A stretch of 35,973 bases of DNA from Litchfieldia alkalitelluris. GTDB lineage: Bacteria > Bacillota > Bacilli > Bacillales > Salisediminibacteriaceae. The DNA is taken from the NCBI RefSeq assembly GCF_002153425.1, contig NZ_KZ119600.1, positions 4,380,693 through 4,416,665 of the forward strand, given 5' to 3'. Below are positions 7,552-15,833 of the stretch, one piece after another. The position numbers and the translations under genes were made by a program. Position 1 is the first letter of the stretch. Each line of letters starts with the position of its first letter. Under the pieces are notes generated by a model. That model saw only the letters and a list, made by a program, of their open reading frames with translations, did no database searches and was not told the DNA's origin.

Positions 7552-9048
7552 TCAAGCTGTGGACTTTCCTTTTTTTGCAGCAGCAGCGCCACTTGATTTT
7601 TCATCATCGACAAGACGCATTCGCTGCCACTTCTTACTACGCCAACGGAATAGCATGAAGATAGCCCGGAACCATTCATCGGCTAAAATAGCAATCCAGA
7701 CACCGATCAAGCCATAACCGAGATGAATCCCTAGAAAATATGCTAGAGTCACGCTAATCCCCCACATGGACAAGATTCCCATTACGACTGGAAACTTGGC
7801 GTCCCCCGCAGCACGCAACGAGCTGATGACAACGAGATTCGTAGTGCGCCCCGGTTCGAGCAGAGCACCGATGATCAGTAACACCGCTCCGACAGCGATG
7901 ATATCAGGATCATTGGTGAAAATGCCGATAAAGAATTCACCGAACACTGCCATCACAATCCCCAACGCGAGAGCAACTCCCATAGCAATCTTAAGACCAC
8001 GGAACATCCGCTTATAAGCTAAGTCCATGAGACCTGCCCCGACGAGCTGACCAATATAGATCTGCATTCCTTTCGACATCGCCATGGAAAACATTGTCAT
8101 GAGCATAGCATAGTTGTGGGCGTAAACCCGAGTTGCAATCGCCGCCGTCCCGAGCGTGGCAATGAAAGCCGTGATCGTAAGCTGACTCGTATTATGTGAC
8201 AGATGTTCACCCGCACCTGGAATACCAATTTTCATAATTTTTTTCACATATTCGCCCTTTAGCAAGAAATAATCTTTAAACGCGATCTTGAACTCCACTC
8301 GCCGATACATCAAAATGAATAGCGTGATCATAGCTAAGACCCGACACGCAGCCGTGGAAATCGCGACACCAGTGACCCCGAGTGCCGGGAATCCCAACGC
8401 ACCAAAAATAAATACATAGTTACCAAAAACGTTAAGTATGTTCATCCCCATGACTGTGAACATGACATCCTTCGTGTAGCCCTGGGCTTGAAGGACAGAC
8501 GACAACGTGAGCACCATGGCCTGCATGAACAGCGCCCCACCTACGATAATCATGTATATCTCCGCATAGCCCATGAGCTCAGGAGCCAAGTCGAAAATTC
8601 CTAACAACGGCTTCCGGAACCCGACCACGATGGCACTCATTACCAATCCGAATAATAGATTAATTAAAATAGCATTCGCGATCGTGCGACTTACATCCCG
8701 TTGTTTTCCCGCACCCACAAACTGAGAGACAACAACCCCACAACCCATCGCCGTGAAGTTGAATAAAACAAAAGTGAAAATCATGATTTGGTTTGCTATA
8801 CCGATCGCGGCCACCGCTTCATCCGAAACGAAACTCAGCATGAAGACGTCCGAGAACTTCATGGCCATCTGCAGGAAGACCTCCACTAAAATCGGCCAAG
8901 TGATAGCGAACAACGATAAATTCCTTATTTTCTCAGTATTTGATTGCACTTGTATTTTCGTATTTTCACTGTTTTCATTATTAGTTGTATTTTCATCCGA
9001 AGTCATGTTTTGTTCATGCTCAGATGTCGTTTTTGTCTTCTTTCTCAT
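7552..9048 (-). CDS. MATE-family multidrug efflux transporter (copy 2)
   Basis: A 498-residue exporter strongly similar to the copy at 5270 over the whole membrane region: IRNLSLFAITWPILVEVFLQ, FSDVFMLSFVSDEAVAAIGI, GCGVVVSQFVGAGKQRDVSR, LLEPGRTTNLVVISSLRAAG and GYGLIGVWIAILADEWFRAI are shared with few changes. The hydrophilic N-terminal ~35 residues are rich in Asn, Thr and Glu but without the NATNE repeat. The C-terminal tail DEKSSGAAAAKKGKSTA is specific to this copy. Predicted role is Na+/H+-driven efflux of cationic compounds. Adjacent, same-strand position points to an ancient tandem duplication, now separated by a hairpin array. Confidence 0.92.
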   Translation of the reverse strand: MRKKTKTTSEHEQNMTSDENTTNNENSENTKIQVQSNTEKIRNLSLFAITWPILVEVFLQMAMKFSDVFMLSFVSDEAVAAIGIANQIMIFTFVLFNFTAMGCGVVVSQFVGAGKQRDVSRTIANAILINLLFGLVMSAIVVGFRKPLLGIFDLAPELMGYAEIYMIIVGGALFMQAMVLTLSSVLQAQGYTKDVMFTVMGMNILNVFGNYVFIFGALGFPALGVTGVAISTAACRVLAMITLFILMYRRVEFKIAFKDYFLLKGEYVKKIMKIGIPGAGEHLSHNTSQLTITAFIATLGTAAIATRVYAHNYAMLMTMFSMAMSKGMQIYIGQLVGAGLMDLAYKRMFRGLKIAMGVALALGIVMAVFGEFFIGIFTNDPDIIAVGAVLLIIGALLEPGRTTNLVVISSLRAAGDAKFPVVMGILSMWGISVTLAYFLGIHLGYGLIGVWIAILADEWFRAIFMLFRWRSKKWQRMRLVDDEKSSGAAAAKKGKSTA

Positions 9049-9467
9049 GATAGACCTACCGCCCTTTTATAATATCAGTGGAATGAAAATGCATGATGCA
9101 CCTCTCATTCAAGCCACCTCATATACCAAAACCCTCAATAAATAATACTACTACAAAGCAGTCAGCTTTAATACCATTATCAATTCAAGACGATATGTGA
9201 AGTATCCTTTATAAATACACACTCAGATCGGATATGTACATAGGAAAGCGGAATTGTTGCGTGCGTTAGGCGAGCTAGATACGTGCGCGGAAGAATTTAT
9301 TACAACCCCCTTTTTTGGAAAAATCAAGTTCTTGTAACATAATTGAAAATGATCCTATGTATTCCCCGTTCAAGATTGTGGCGGAGCCCTTTTACATTGT
9401 TTTCTGTTAAAATAAATGAGAAGCACAGCTACGAGGCACATTCAAGGTAGACTTCTTCTTACGGAGC
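9049..9467. other. Intergenic region between divergent genes
   Basis: It separates the MATE copy 2 start from a small membrane-protein gene on the opposite strand, so it should hold both promoters. I see no confident -35/-10 pair and no convincing ORF. Confidence 0.5.
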
Positions 9468-9482
9468 AAGGAGGAAAATCTA

Positions 9483-9695
9483 TTGACCATCAATCTATTA
9501 CTCAATCTAGTAGCATTTATATTAGCCCTTTGGGTACTTTTAAAAACGACGCGAATGTGGCTCAGCTTTCGCAAATACAAAGTTGGCGATGCCTTACCAG
9601 AAAAACATAGAGTAAAATTGCTCACAGATATAAAGTGGATCATTAGCTTGATTATCATTGGCGCCATCTTTTCTTTAGTCGCAGTCTTTGTTTAG
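9483..9695 (+). CDS. Small two-helix membrane protein, unknown function
   Basis: A 70-residue protein starting at TTG, eight nt after a full AAGGAGG ribosome binding site, which strongly supports both gene and start. It has a membrane helix MTINLLLNLVAFILALWVLL, a basic middle part TRMWLSFRKYKVGDALPEKHRVK, and a second helix WIISLIIIGAIFSLVAVFV at the C-terminus. No family recognised. Its last codons (GTCGCAGTCTTTGTTTAG) are echoed many times in the following 160 bp. Confidence 0.75.
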   Translation: MTINLLLNLVAFILALWVLLKTTRMWLSFRKYKVGDALPEKHRVKLLTDIKWIISLIIIGAIFSLVAVFV

Positions 9696-9860
9696 TGGCT
9701 GTCTATAGAAGAAGTCTCTTTCTATAGTAGCAGTCTCTCTCTATAGTACCAGTCTCTGTTTAATGTCATTATTCTATATTGGCAGTCTATGTTTATCGGC
9801 AGTCTTTTTTAGTTTCTGTCTTTGTTTAGTGCATTTTTTTCTATAATGGCTGTCTTTCTA
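9676..9860. repeat. Degenerate tandem repeat seeded by the 3' end of the small gene
   Basis: Repeats of GCAGTCTCTGTTTAGTG-like and TCTATAGTAGCAGTCTCT-like words follow the stop codon (GCAGTCTTTGTTTAGTGGC, GAAGTCTCTTTCTATAG, GCAGTCTCTCTCTATAG, CCAGTCTCTGTTTAATG, GGCAGTCTATGTTTATC and more). Period is irregular at about 20-25 bp. It looks like decayed slippage duplication of the gene's end. Confidence 0.7.
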
Positions 9861-10033
9861 TGAGTCTTAATGAATATCAGCAGCATGTTCTTTTGCGCTC
9901 ATGTTCAAATCCTCTTGAATACCTTTTGAATATCAAAAGGAGTGCATCAAATTTAACTTTAATTTATATAACTAATTAGCTCTTCCAGGGTCAATTAAGC
10001 TGGGTGATGCTGATCGAGCGAGCGGGCTATCTC

Positions 10034-10280
10034 TCACGAATTTCACGATTATCTACTTTTTCGCGTGCGATTAACCTTCTATCGAACGCGAATTTCAAGT
10101 TAATCTGCTTTTTCGCGTGCGATTAACCTCTTATCGAACGCGAATTTCAAGAGAATCTACTTTTTCGCGTGCGATTAGACTCCTATCGAACGCGAATTTC
10201 ACGATTATCTACTTTTTCGCGTGCGATTAACCTCCTATCGAACGCGAATTTCAGGATAATCTACTTTTTCACGTGCGATT
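10034..10280. repeat. Tandem hairpin array 2: about five units of 52 bp
   Basis: The unit contains GCGAATTTCACGATTATCTA and CTTTTTCGCGTGCGATTAAC. Arms TTCGCGTGCGAT and ATCGAACGCGAA form a 12-bp stem with one mismatch around a 9-nt loop (TAACCTCCT and variants); the spacer TTTCACGATTATCTACTTT resembles the spacer of array 1 at 7071. The last unit has TTCACGTGCGAT. No reading frame or promoter is implied. Flanking intervals 9861-10033 and 10281-10368 contain nothing I can name. Confidence 0.9.
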
Positions 10281-10368
10281 CCCCCCTAACCCTCCACCTC
10301 TCGCGAACTATTCCCATGACAGCCCCAGCCGCTACTCACTAATGAATCCCCTCTTCCACCATCTCACC

Positions 10369-10614
10369 TTATTTTTTCCGAGCTAAAATAAAGTAACTCA
10401 AAGCGAACGTGATGATAGGCAATAAAATGACCCAAGCACTTATCCCTTGGATCGCCCACCAATCGTACGCTGCAGCCAGAAAAAGGGGAACTACTAATCC
10501 GGCCACTGCCTTCCTCGTCCACAAGGACAATCCTAGTCCTAGACCAATAACTGCTAGTGGAAAGATGACTAACTCCCACAAAAACGGATTGATCCCAATT
10601 ACCAGTGCATGCAT
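10369..10614 (-). CDS. Small three-helix membrane protein, possibly DUF2651-like
   Basis: An 81-residue protein MHALVIGINPFLWELVIFPL with three hydrophobic segments: FLWELVIFPLAVIGLGLGL, AVAGLVVPLFLAAAYDW and AWVILLPIITFALSYFILA, ending ARKK. The NPFLWELVIFP start and the W..L...ITF.LSY end resemble small Bacillus DUF2651 proteins, but this is a weak visual match. ATG at 10614 is preferred to one at 10638 because GGGGAG lies nine nt upstream of it. Function unknown. Confidence 0.65.
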   Translation of the reverse strand: MHALVIGINPFLWELVIFPLAVIGLGLGLSLWTRKAVAGLVVPLFLAAAYDWWAIQGISAWVILLPIITFALSYFILARKK

Positions 10615-10808
10615 TTTGACACACTCCCCTATCGTCATGAAAAACTCTCTTTCTTATTATCTATAAAAATCTGATTTCCACGAACACAAATCCTCTATTC
10701 TATAAAGTTATTTTCAATAATAAGCTTGATCAACAGAGGTTCCCTGTGTATGTTTAAAATGATAGATTGGAATTGCACGTGAGTTTTATCAGGGAGGGGG
10801 TTGATGTT

Positions 10809-11327
10809 TTGCGAAAAGTTGAAGTAGTTGATTATAACCCTGAATGGGAAGCCTTGTTTCAATCGGAGGCTACTAGATTGATAGAAATCTTCGGGGAACA
10901 GCTCGTTGCGATTCACCATATTGGCAGTACGTCTGTGCCTGGGTTAGCAGCAAAGCCCATCATAGACATCATGCCTGTTGTTAAAAACATTGATCACGTG
11001 GACGAACGAAATGAGAAAATGGTTGCCATTGGGTACGAGCCAAAGGGGGAGAATGGCATAGCAGGGCGAAGGTATTTTCAGAAAGGTGGAGATAACCGGA
11101 CTCACCATGTCCATATTTTCTATGAAGGAAGCGAAGATATCGTGCGGCACCTGGCTTTTAGGGATTATGTAAGGACTTCCCCCGAAATAAAACAAGAGTA
11201 CGGCGATCTAAAGAAACATCTTGCTGCTAAATACACCAATGACATTGCAGCATACATTGCTGGAAAGAATCAGCTTGTGAAACAGATTGAAGCACAAGCA
11301 CTACGTTGGTATGGATCTGATAGGTAG
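10809..11327 (+). CDS. GrpB/UPF0157 family protein (nucleotidyltransferase-like)
   Basis: A 172-residue protein: MRKVEVVDYNPEWEALFQSE, then the family signature IHHIGSTSVPGLAAKPIIDI, where GSTS and the following PIIDI carry the nucleotidyltransferase-fold GS...D motif, then RRYFQKGGDNRTHHVHIFYE and HLAFRDYVR. GrpB proteins are predicted nucleotidyltransferase-fold enzymes of unknown substrate; one has been linked to CoA synthesis (CoaE fusions), which says little here. The TTG at 10809 is chosen because AGGGAGGGGG ends eight nt upstream; an earlier TTG at 10767 has no binding site. Confidence 0.9.
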   Translation: MRKVEVVDYNPEWEALFQSEATRLIEIFGEQLVAIHHIGSTSVPGLAAKPIIDIMPVVKNIDHVDERNEKMVAIGYEPKGENGIAGRRYFQKGGDNRTHHVHIFYEGSEDIVRHLAFRDYVRTSPEIKQEYGDLKKHLAAKYTNDIAAYIAGKNQLVKQIEAQALRWYGSDR

Positions 11328-11405
11328 GGACTGGTCCGAAAATAATATGTACGGAACTGGCCCCGAAAATGCATAATAACACTATTTTTCAAAGGGAGGT
11401 ACAAA

Positions 11406-12248
11406 ATGAGGTTAAAAGACACGTTAAAGGATATTGCTCAACAGCATCGTAACGGAATGGCCACTCCACCTACTGATGAACTGATAGATTCGATGCTTCG
11501 TCACATTGGAAGTACTGACCCTGAACTCCGCGATGAGCTCATTTACTCTATTTTCGCAAAATGGATTTCTGACAATGGTTTGACTCATCAGCAACTTGAA
11601 TACATACTTGATACATGTTTAGATGAAAACCATTTGTTTTATGAGATTGGCGAAAAAAATGGTGACTCCGTTTTTACTAGGTCATTCTCCTCTCTTGTGA
11701 TTGCATGTATCATGGCAAAAGATGTAGAGGATAAGCTCTTATCTGAGGAAAAAACGGACGGTGTTTTTGACAGCGTTATTCATTATCTCCATACTGAAGT
11801 GGATACACGTGGTTTTGTCAATGAAAAGGGGTGGGCGCACAGCATTGCTCACGGAGCTGATATGCTAGTTTCGTGTATAAATCACCATAGCTTCTCCTTT
11901 AAAAATGCTAATTTGACACTTGAAGCAGTCGCTCGTTGCCTATTAATAGGCAATCCGTTAATAGATGATGAAGATGAAAGATTAGTCGTTGTCATCAAGG
12001 CGCTTCTGAATAAAGGGGTAAACAGCGAGGTTATCACTTCATGGATTCAGAATACCAATCTAAAATTAGAAGAAGTTCTCTCGTCAGAAGGGTATTCAAT
12101 CAAGTTTTTCCGGACAAAAACGACAGTAATGAACTTCTATAAGACCCTATACTTTCATTTAAAAATAGGTGGCTGCAACCAGAGTATAGGTGTGGAGATA
12201 GAGAATTGTATTAAATATTGGTATCATAAATTCAACCAACATTTCTGA
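11406..12248 (+). CDS. DUF2785 family protein
   Basis: A 280-residue soluble, mostly helical protein. The segment DTRGFVNEKGWAHSIAHGAD (about residues 137-156) is the hallmark of DUF2785 proteins, with HEAT-like helical surroundings SRDP-type ELRDELIYSIFAKWI and the C-terminal FYKTLYFHLKIGGCN. Biochemical function is unknown. The start has AAAGGGAGG seven nt upstream. A tiny membrane-protein gene follows 25 bp downstream and is probably in the same transcript. Confidence 0.88.
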   Translation: MRLKDTLKDIAQQHRNGMATPPTDELIDSMLRHIGSTDPELRDELIYSIFAKWISDNGLTHQQLEYILDTCLDENHLFYEIGEKNGDSVFTRSFSSLVIACIMAKDVEDKLLSEEKTDGVFDSVIHYLHTEVDTRGFVNEKGWAHSIAHGADMLVSCINHHSFSFKNANLTLEAVARCLLIGNPLIDDEDERLVVVIKALLNKGVNSEVITSWIQNTNLKLEEVLSSEGYSIKFFRTKTTVMNFYKTLYFHLKIGGCNQSIGVEIENCIKYWYHKFNQHF

Positions 12249-12273
12249 AAAAGCTCAAAAAGGAGGCATTCAT

Positions 12274-12444
12274 TTGGCCACACTAATTGTTCAAGTCGTA
12301 TCAATGGTTGGTTTTTTTATTAGTCTAATATTGTTCTTTTTGTATGGAAAAAGTGGAAGTCAGGACAAATACAAACTTGTGCAATATACATTATTGTCCG
12401 TGACATGTATGTCCATCTTTATCACCATTACCTTCTTTACATAA
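12274..12444 (+). CDS. Small two-helix membrane protein (56 residues)
   Basis: TTG start seven nt after AGGAGG. The product MATLIVQVVSMVGFFISLIL continues FFLYGKSGSQDKYKLVQYTL and ends LSVTCMSIFITITFFT. Two membrane helices flank a short polar loop GKSGSQDKYK. The strong binding site, the short gap after DUF2785 and the clear amphipathic layout support a real gene. No family recognised. Confidence 0.65.
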   Translation: MATLIVQVVSMVGFFISLILFFLYGKSGSQDKYKLVQYTLLSVTCMSIFITITFFT

Positions 12445-12770
12445 CTGTTTGCTTAGATTTTATTAAAAACAGAAACATTAACCACACTCGTACATTTCCA
12501 TAAGGTTGTTAGGTTGTTAGCTTGATAACAATTTAATTAAACGTTTGATTAAGGAAGAAAAACCACATGGTCTTTATTGTACTGGGTTCCTGGTCGTATT
12601 CTTTGATAATGCATGGACGGCCAATGATAAGTCCAAGATTGGGGCTTACCGTGCCGTCCGTCTCATGCACCTCGTACTAGTAGTTCGCACACCAAAAGCA
12701 AGAGTGGAAATCTAACTTTTGACGCCGCGGAAAACGCACTGATTCATGAAAACCACATAGTTGGCTGAAA
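12445..12770. other. Gene-free stretch, possible remnant
   Basis: Locally higher GC at about 12590-12730 than in its surroundings. A short minus-strand frame reads ETDGTVSPNLGLIIGRPCII but has no start or binding site. It may be a mobile-element scar; nothing can be assigned. Confidence 0.4.
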
Positions 12771-14048
12771 CTATCTATTGTTTTGTCTTATCGCTACGTA
12801 ATAATAAATTCCCTCTTCGTGTTCGCTTTCTTGGAAATCTACTAGATATTCACCTATTTCGTACTGAATATGATTGACAAATGAATATCCCTCATCAAAA
12901 AATGCGTAATCTGGTTCGCCGAGGGCCTCCATAACCTCTGATTTCGTCATATATATATTGAAATGGAACGAGACAATTCGATCTTCAAAGTCGTAAACGT
13001 CATACTCATAAGGAACTGCAATAGAACAGTTGCAAAAATCAAACTGAAGCAGTTTCCCACCCCTGTAGCCACTACTACTAACAGGTTCACCATGTTGTTG
13101 AATCAAAGCTTGGATACTCGTTCCAATGCCATAATTCACACCCTCCATCGTACCGAACTGAGCCTGCACCCTGAAATTATCCTTTCTCACTATTTCATTG
13201 TTTGCTAACAGTTCGTCCATGTTTTCTTCAATGTATTGAAAATAGCTTTCTCTCCACTCATTGAATTGGGCTTGTGCATCATCAGCATAACTAGTTGTTT
13301 CCTCTACAGCAGCTTCCTCATGCTGAACTGTTTCACTTTCACTTGATACGCTCTCATTTTGGCTATCGTTTCGCACAAGTTCAGAAATACGACCAAAATT
13401 ATTATCAAAAGCTGTGAGTCTAGACACTCTTAATTCCCACCTGTTTCGTTCCTCTCGATCACTACGCTCAGATTTCGAAACCTTAATGCTCAGTACCTTA
13501 TTAAGAGAGGGAGAATGATAGTATTTTTCATATTCAAAGTCTGTCCGTGTATAAAAGTTTCGTGTAGAAGAATTTCTATGTTCCGTTTCGTCAATCCTTT
13601 CTAATTCTTCATAAAATACTGCATCAGCTGGCAACATCTTTTCCCCTAAACGCATGAGATCCTCTTTATCACCTTCTAGATTTACGTTTGGTAGTATTGT
13701 TCTAACCATGTTTTCCTGGAAGATGATGTGTAATCGATGGTCTCTTTCAGCATTCAATAAAAAATCATATGTATCAATATAGTCATATATTGGTTCCCCA
13801 AACCTTTGTACAACAGAATCCCTTGGCTCGCCAATTACAGCAAAATCGTATCCTAGAAACTCTTCTAGCGTACGGTCTTTAGTAGAGCCTTTATTGACGA
13901 TATCTTGTCCCTCTTCAGCAAATGTTTCTTGAACACGATCGAGGATACTGTTGTTGGAGCTATCTGAAGACAGATAACTTATGCCTAGGATCGTGAGTCC
14001 TACAGTAATAATGGATGTCAAAAAAATGATGGCTATGTATTTAAGCAT
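12771..14048 (-). CDS. Membrane-anchored protein with a DUF4309-like C-terminal domain
   Basis: A 425-residue protein. It begins with one membrane helix (MLKYIAIIFLTSIITVGLTI) and then an extracellular acidic region. Two repeated modules carry a G-EP- motif: VIGEPRDSVVQRFGEPIYDY near residue 60 and MTKSEVMEALGEPDYAFFDE near residue 370; the second sits in a YjgB/DUF4309-like context ending in VGEY-like strand IGEYLVDFQE. A Ser/Glu-rich linker (SQNESVSSESETVQHEEAAV) separates them. The first module also resembles CAP-associated domains. Role unknown, presumably envelope-related. ATG at 14048 follows AAAGGA; the GTG at 14081 lacks spacing. Confidence 0.7.
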   Translation of the reverse strand: MLKYIAIIFLTSIITVGLTILGISYLSSDSSNNSILDRVQETFAEEGQDIVNKGSTKDRTLEEFLGYDFAVIGEPRDSVVQRFGEPIYDYIDTYDFLLNAERDHRLHIIFQENMVRTILPNVNLEGDKEDLMRLGEKMLPADAVFYEELERIDETEHRNSSTRNFYTRTDFEYEKYYHSPSLNKVLSIKVSKSERSDREERNRWELRVSRLTAFDNNFGRISELVRNDSQNESVSSESETVQHEEAAVEETTSYADDAQAQFNEWRESYFQYIEENMDELLANNEIVRKDNFRVQAQFGTMEGVNYGIGTSIQALIQQHGEPVSSSGYRGGKLLQFDFCNCSIAVPYEYDVYDFEDRIVSFHFNIYMTKSEVMEALGEPDYAFFDEGYSFVNHIQYEIGEYLVDFQESEHEEGIYYYVAIRQNNR

Positions 14049-14275
14049 GATAAGAAAATCCTTTCTCTCTGTTGTTTGCACGTCTGGTTTGCACTTCTAT
14101 GCAGTCTTAATCCCCTAATAATATTTTACTAGTACAATGGTACCATTTCAGAATCCATGAAAACAGAGGTATTTTAGTTTAGTTCGTAGTTCTCCATTTA
14201 TAAATAGAGGCCAACTTGTACTATCGTCCATTTAACGATTATTTACTTTATTTTTATAAAAAACTGTTTGACCTA

Positions 14276-14353
14276 TATATCGTCAAGCGATATACTACAA
14301 TTAGAATATATCGTCAGACGATACAACATCGTTCGATACATCGACTAACGATG
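14276..14353. promoter_or_regulatory. Clustered ATCG-n-CGAT operators upstream of the PadR gene
   Basis: Four inverted repeats with ATCG/CGAT half-sites: TATATCG-TCAAG-CGATATA (14276-14294), TATCGTC-A-GACGATA (14309-14323), ATCG-TT-CGAT (14328-14337) and CATCG-ACTAA-CGATG (14339-14353). A wider pair ATCG-N9-CGAT starts at 14223. The cluster spans the expected promoter of the PadR operon, so the likely ligand is the PadR protein itself. Confidence 0.75.
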
Positions 14354-14379
14354 TTTTTAGAAAGGGGGGCTTGTCTACC

Positions 14380-14709
14380 ATGCCCAAGCAGACTGATCAA
14401 GGTCCTTTGACGGAGGGGGTATACTACATCTTATTGGCCCTCCATACACCCATGCACGGATATGGAATTATGCAATTTGTGAAAAATATCAGTAACAATC
14501 GCGTTAACTTAGGGCCTGGAACACTCTATGGTGCCATAAACAACATGCTAGAAAAAGGGTGGATTCAGGCACTGGAGACAGTTGGAGACAGCCGAAAAAA
14601 GGAATATGTCATTACAGATTTAGGGCGTGAAATAACTGAAATTGAGCTGGAGCGACTCTTAGAGTTAGTGTATAACGGTCAATATACGTTAAGGGGAGAG
14701 GGAAAATGA
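14380..14709 (+). CDS. PadR-family transcriptional regulator
   Basis: A 109-residue winged-helix repressor. After the short lead MPKQTDQGPLTEGVYYILLA comes the typical HGYGIMQFVKNISNNRVNLG with the GTLYGAINNMLEKGWIQ recognition helix, wing DSRKKEYVITDLGREITEIE and the C-terminal dimerisation helix. ATG at 14380 is ten nt after AAAGGGGGG; TTG at 14371 is too close. It overlaps the DUF2812 gene by four bases (ATGA), the classical translational coupling seen in PadR-DUF2812 operons. Operators upstream suggest negative autoregulation. Confidence 0.92.
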   Translation: MPKQTDQGPLTEGVYYILLALHTPMHGYGIMQFVKNISNNRVNLGPGTLYGAINNMLEKGWIQALETVGDSRKKEYVITDLGREITEIELERLLELVYNGQYTLRGEGK

Positions 14710-15254
14710 GCAAGCACAGGGTGATTAAGTTTTTCATCAACTTTGAAAAAGAAGAAGCTTGGTTGAATGAGATGGCTGCGAAAGGGCTGCATTTAGTTCA
14801 CTACACATTTGGAAAATACGTATTCGAGGAGGGCAAACCTGGGGAATACATCTATCGACTCGAGCTACTAGACAATCTTCCTTTTCACCCCGAAAGTAAA
14901 GACTACCTTCGTTTTATGGAAGACAATGGTGTAAAACATATTGCCTCCATTTTTCGCTGGGTATATTTCCGCAAAAAAGCAGCGGACGGTCCGTTCGACA
15001 TCTACTCTGACCATGCGTCGCGGATCGCTCATTATAAACGAATCTGCATTTTCACAGTAAGTATCTTATTTATAAATTTAATGGCTGCACTTTCTAACTT
15101 TTCACTCGGTCTTGGCCTGCACAGTACCGCTAGTAGCTTCAATCTATATGTATCATTAGTGAATTTTGTCATCGTGATCATCATCATTCCTATCTTATGG
15201 TCTTACTGGAAGAGGTTAAAGCGTCTGAAAGAAGAAATGCAGTTGTTTGAGTGA
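14706..15254 (+). CDS. DUF2812 domain membrane protein
   Basis: A 182-residue protein: a cytoplasmic N-terminal DUF2812 domain (VIKFFINFEKEEAWLNEMAA, KGLHLVHYTFGKYVFEEGKP, then SIFRWVYFRKKAADGPFDIY) and two C-terminal membrane helices, RICIFTVSILFINLMAALSN and LYVSLVNFVIVIIIIPILWS. DUF2812 proteins are commonly paired with PadR regulators and may serve as envelope-stress effectors or anti-regulator partners, though function is not established. Translationally coupled to the PadR gene by the ATGA overlap. Confidence 0.9.
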   Translation: MSKHRVIKFFINFEKEEAWLNEMAAKGLHLVHYTFGKYVFEEGKPGEYIYRLELLDNLPFHPESKDYLRFMEDNGVKHIASIFRWVYFRKKAADGPFDIYSDHASRIAHYKRICIFTVSILFINLMAALSNFSLGLGLHSTASSFNLYVSLVNFVIVIIIIPILWSYWKRLKRLKEEMQLFE

Positions 15255-15387
15255 TTAAGACGTTATTCAGGTAGCTTAGCTAATTGGTTGTTACGTAATG
15301 TGTATTTTTATAACTTGTTTCTATACTAAAATGATAAATTAAAACCCCTATAGGTATATGCTATTTTATAAAAAAGGTGGTCATCTT

Positions 15388-15756
15388 ATTAAACTTCTAA
15401 AACCGTGGAATATCATTGTACTAATTGCTTTCACACTCTTATTCATATATGATTATTTCCCTAACGTGCCACTTACAGGCACCGTTTCAAATCGTGTTCT
15501 CATTATACTAATTATAGGCGTCTTCTTGTTAAGTCTGATGTTTAAGAAGTTTAACAAGACAAACAATAAAGAAATACTAGCTTGGCAAATTATTATGACT
15601 CTCTATATTATATTTTTAATGGGGTTATTTACAATTTTAGGAGGACAATCTTCTGCAGGGATAGCCTTTAATAATGCTTTCTTTTTGGGGGTCTTACTGC
15701 TATCACTTTTTGATATGTATTCCTTATGGAAGAAAGTTAAAATGTCAGAAGCATAG
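15388..15756 (+). CDS. Four-helix membrane protein, possible ATT start
   Basis: The frame is open from an ATG at 15358, but that codon has only a poor AGG nearby. A good AAGGTGG (15374-15380) sits seven nt before ATT at 15388, giving MKLLKPWNIIVLIAFTLLFI, a natural-looking membrane-protein start. If ATT is used, the product has 122 residues, otherwise 132. Predicted membrane segments: IIVLIAFTLLFIYDYF, VLIILIIGVFLLSLMF, WQIIMTLYIIFLMGLFTIL and AFFLGVLLLSLFDMYSLW. No family recognised. A hairpin terminator follows 20 bp after the stop. Confidence 0.7.
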   Translation: MKLLKPWNIIVLIAFTLLFIYDYFPNVPLTGTVSNRVLIILIIGVFLLSLMFKKFNKTNNKEILAWQIIMTLYIIFLMGLFTILGGQSSAGIAFNNAFFLGVLLLSLFDMYSLWKKVKMSEA

Positions 15757-15776
15757 GTGATTAAGTTATGACATCC

Positions 15777-15808
15777 AAGCTCAGAGGAATAATAAGTTCT
15801 CTGAGCTT
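15777..15808. terminator. Bidirectional intrinsic terminator between convergent genes
   Basis: AAGCTCAGAG / CTCTGAGCTT, perfect 10-bp stem with a 12-nt loop, followed on the plus strand by TTGTTTTG. It lies between the converging membrane-protein and acetyltransferase genes. Confidence 0.8.
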
Positions 15809-15833
15809 TTGTTTTGATTAGGCTTAACTTTTA

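Noticed and set aside
7074-7555. Long open frames through hairpin array 1 on both strands
   Set aside because: The 51-bp period is a multiple of three, so any stop-free unit gives an open frame. There is no ribosome binding site and the product is pure repeat.
7071-10280. CRISPR array
   Set aside because: The repeats are contiguous with near-constant spacers and no unique spacers; no cas genes are present.
11328-11375. Degenerate GGGACCTGGTCCC repeat (GGGACTGGTCCGAAAAT, AACTGGCCCCGAAAATG)
   Set aside because: Two similar words occur in tandem but do not pair as arms and lack the borders; too weak to list as a member.
12540-12740. Possible group II intron or transposase remnant
   Set aside because: A vague resemblance to intron-like GTACGAGG sequence and a short frame, but no domain V or conserved protein motif could be shown.
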